Positions 62,776 through 64,000 of a stretch of 64,000 nucleotides of DNA are shown one piece after another. Location: NCBI RefSeq assembly GCF_040111675.1, contig NZ_CP157794.1:3617501-3681500 (forward strand), written 5' to 3'. A program made the position numbers and the translations under genes. This DNA is from Salinarimonas sp. GTDB lineage: Bacteria > Pseudomonadota > Alphaproteobacteria > Rhizobiales > Beijerinckiaceae. Numbering within the stretch: position 1 is the stretch's first letter; every line of letters starts with the position of its first letter. Below the pieces are notes generated by a model. That model saw only the letters and a program-made list of their open reading frames with translations, searched no databases and was not told where the DNA came from.

Positions 62776-63987
62776 TCACCGCGGCTTGGTGTGCTCGTCG
62801 AGACCCGCCATGTCGGTCTCGTCGGAGAGGACGAGGGCGATCTTGCGCAGGCCCGCGACGTGGGCGAACACGATGGTGATCAGCACCGTCAGCGGGACGG
62901 CCAGCAGCGCGCCGGGGATGCCCCAGATCCAGCCCCAGACGAGGAGCGAGAACAGGACGACGAGGGGGGAGAGGGAGAGCTGCTTGCCCTGCAGCCGGGG
63001 GTCGACGAAGTTGCCCATGATCTGCTCGATGACGAGAAGGCCGGCCGCGATGATCAGCGCCGTGCCGATGTCCACGGTGAAGAGCGCGAAGAGCACCGGC
63101 AGCGTGCCGGCGACGAGGGAGCCGAGCGTCGGCACGTAGTTCAGCAGGAAGCCGAGCAGCCCCCAGACGAGGGCGAACTCGAGCCCGAAGGCCCAGGTCC
63201 ACAGCCCGTAGAGCGTTCCGGTGACGACGCCGAGGATGGTGCGCACCACGAGATACCAGCGGAAGCGCTGGGCGATGGCCGTGACCGAGCGCGCCCAGCC
63301 CGCCTCGTCGTGGTCGTGCGCGACAGTCTTCAGCTTCTCCCCCCAGCGCGGCGCCTCGATCAGCATCAGGAGGGTGAAGAAGAAGATCAGCACGATGCCC
63401 GCCGCCACCGAGGCTGCGGAGGAGAGGATCGTGTCGGCGTAGGAGGCGACGCGGTCGAGCACGTCGCCGACGCCGAAGGGACCGGGGAGGCTCTGCACCG
63501 TCCCGGCGAGCCCGCCGCCGTTCTGCGGCTCCTCGCCCTCGGCCTGCGCCCCGCCGTCGGCCCGGCCCTGCTCGCCGCCGTCGCCCGGTACCGTCCCGTC
63601 CTGCGCCGCGCCCCACCATTCGCTCACATCGTCGGCGTAGCCCGGCAGGCGCTCGGCGACCTGCTCGGCCGCCGCCCACAGGCCGGCCAGGAACACGCCG
63701 AGCACGATCAGGATCACCGCCATGGCCGCCGTCGGGCCGAGCCAGCGCAGCCGATGGGGAACGTGGGCGCTCACCGCCGCGCTCACCGGGAACACCGCGA
63801 TGGCGATGAAGAAGGCGAAGGCGAGCGGCATCGTCACCGCCCGGGTCTCCCGCAGCGTCCAGGCGATGGCCAGCGCCGCGATGATGCCGACGAGCCAGAC
63901 CATCGTCTTCATCCGCGCCAGCGCGCGCAGGCGCTCGCTCGCGTCGGCGAAGACGGAGGTCGTGGCGTCCGGCGTCGGGTCGGTCAT
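62776..63987 (-). CDS. AI-2E family transporter
   Basis: A 403-residue membrane protein of the TqsA/PerM (AI-2E transporter-like) family. Helices at the start (MVWLVGIIAALAIAWTLRET) are followed by a periplasmic loop of about 60 residues that is Gly-, Glu- and Ala-rich and unusually long. The second half has VWGLLGFLLNYVPTLGSLVA and VEQIMGNFVDPRLQGKQLSL-like segments typical of the family. Despite the name, most members are of unknown export substrate. It begins 13 bases before the window end. Confidence 0.9.
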   Translation of the reverse strand: MTDPTPDATTSVFADASERLRALARMKTMVWLVGIIAALAIAWTLRETRAVTMPLAFAFFIAIAVFPVSAAVSAHVPHRLRWLGPTAAMAVILIVLGVFLAGLWAAAEQVAERLPGYADDVSEWWGAAQDGTVPGDGGEQGRADGGAQAEGEEPQNGGGLAGTVQSLPGPFGVGDVLDRVASYADTILSSAASVAAGIVLIFFFTLLMLIEAPRWGEKLKTVAHDHDEAGWARSVTAIAQRFRWYLVVRTILGVVTGTLYGLWTWAFGLEFALVWGLLGFLLNYVPTLGSLVAGTLPVLFALFTVDIGTALIIAAGLLVIEQIMGNFVDPRLQGKQLSLSPLVVLFSLLVWGWIWGIPGALLAVPLTVLITIVFAHVAGLRKIALVLSDETDMAGLDEHTKPR

Positions 63988-64000
63988 CGGGCTCTCGCTC

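Overview
The window is about 64 kb of very GC-rich, gene-dense chromosomal DNA from an alphaproteobacterium, most likely of the order Hyphomicrobiales (Rhizobiales). This is inferred from the fixGHIS (ccoGHIS) block with an FNR/FixK box, an LdtR-type MarR regulator beside a DUF6163 protein, a TIGR03808-type Tat protein, a DUF2244 protein, and palindromic intergenic repeats of a kind common in this order. There is no rRNA, prophage, IS element or CRISPR array. One tRNA gene (Leu, GAG) is present.

Layout. 1-4.8 kb: 3' end of a sensor kinase, then ccoG-ccoH-ccoI-ccoS for cbb3 oxidase maturation, read leftwards from a perfect TTGAT-N4-ATCAA box. 5-21 kb: mixed housekeeping and accessory genes: a GH18-like protein, a patatin interrupted by a membrane region, a Ca/cation antiporter, a hydrolase-OsmC fusion, a DUF4189 protein, a HEPN pair, a class III aminotransferase, a flippase-like protein and a CDP-alcohol transferase that overlap antisense, pncB, a D-amino-acid-dehydrogenase-like enzyme, a BASS-like transporter, a Panacea/SocA-like pair, and rpe. 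21.7-25.2 kb: a TPP riboswitch controlling thiM-thiE-thiD, followed by an orphan TRAP solute-binding gene that overlaps thiD. 25.2-27 kb: a two-gene cassette of unrecognised function. 27-33.6 kb: hemB with a lipoprotein gene, hicAB, a DMT transporter, a split transketolase and a 3-hydroxyisobutyryl-CoA hydrolase. 33.6-35.6 kb: DUF6163 protein, ldtR and a RibD-C/DHFR-like protein.

35.6-44.7 kb is the clearest metabolic unit: a UTRA/GntR regulator, a tripartite tricarboxylate-type transporter (B, A, C), the two sulfolactate sulfo-lyase subunits (suyA, suyB), a YeiH-type exporter (suyZ-like), (S)-sulfolactate dehydrogenase (slcC) and (R)-sulfolactate dehydrogenase (comC). Together these would import racemic sulfolactate, invert the S form through sulfopyruvate, split R-sulfolactate into pyruvate and sulfite, and export the sulfur anion. 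Two copies of an 18-bp operator-like repeat lie in the divergent promoter.

44.9-64 kb: the TIGR03808 protein, crcB, an unrecognised membrane protein, purA with an attenuator-like hairpin, adenine deaminase, an MFS exporter, PAP2 phosphatase, tRNA-Leu, a solitary FliN-like gene, lipB, glnE, an AraC-Ogt alkyltransferase, small membrane proteins, nth-pyrF and an AI-2E family transporter.

The main candidates for undescribed biology are three two-gene cassettes in visibly AT-richer islets: HEPN plus an unknown protein (11.4-12.2 kb), a Panacea/SocA-like protein plus an unknown protein (19.5-20.5 kb), and the pair at 25.3-27.0 kb. At least six intergenic palindromic repeats of two size classes also stand out.
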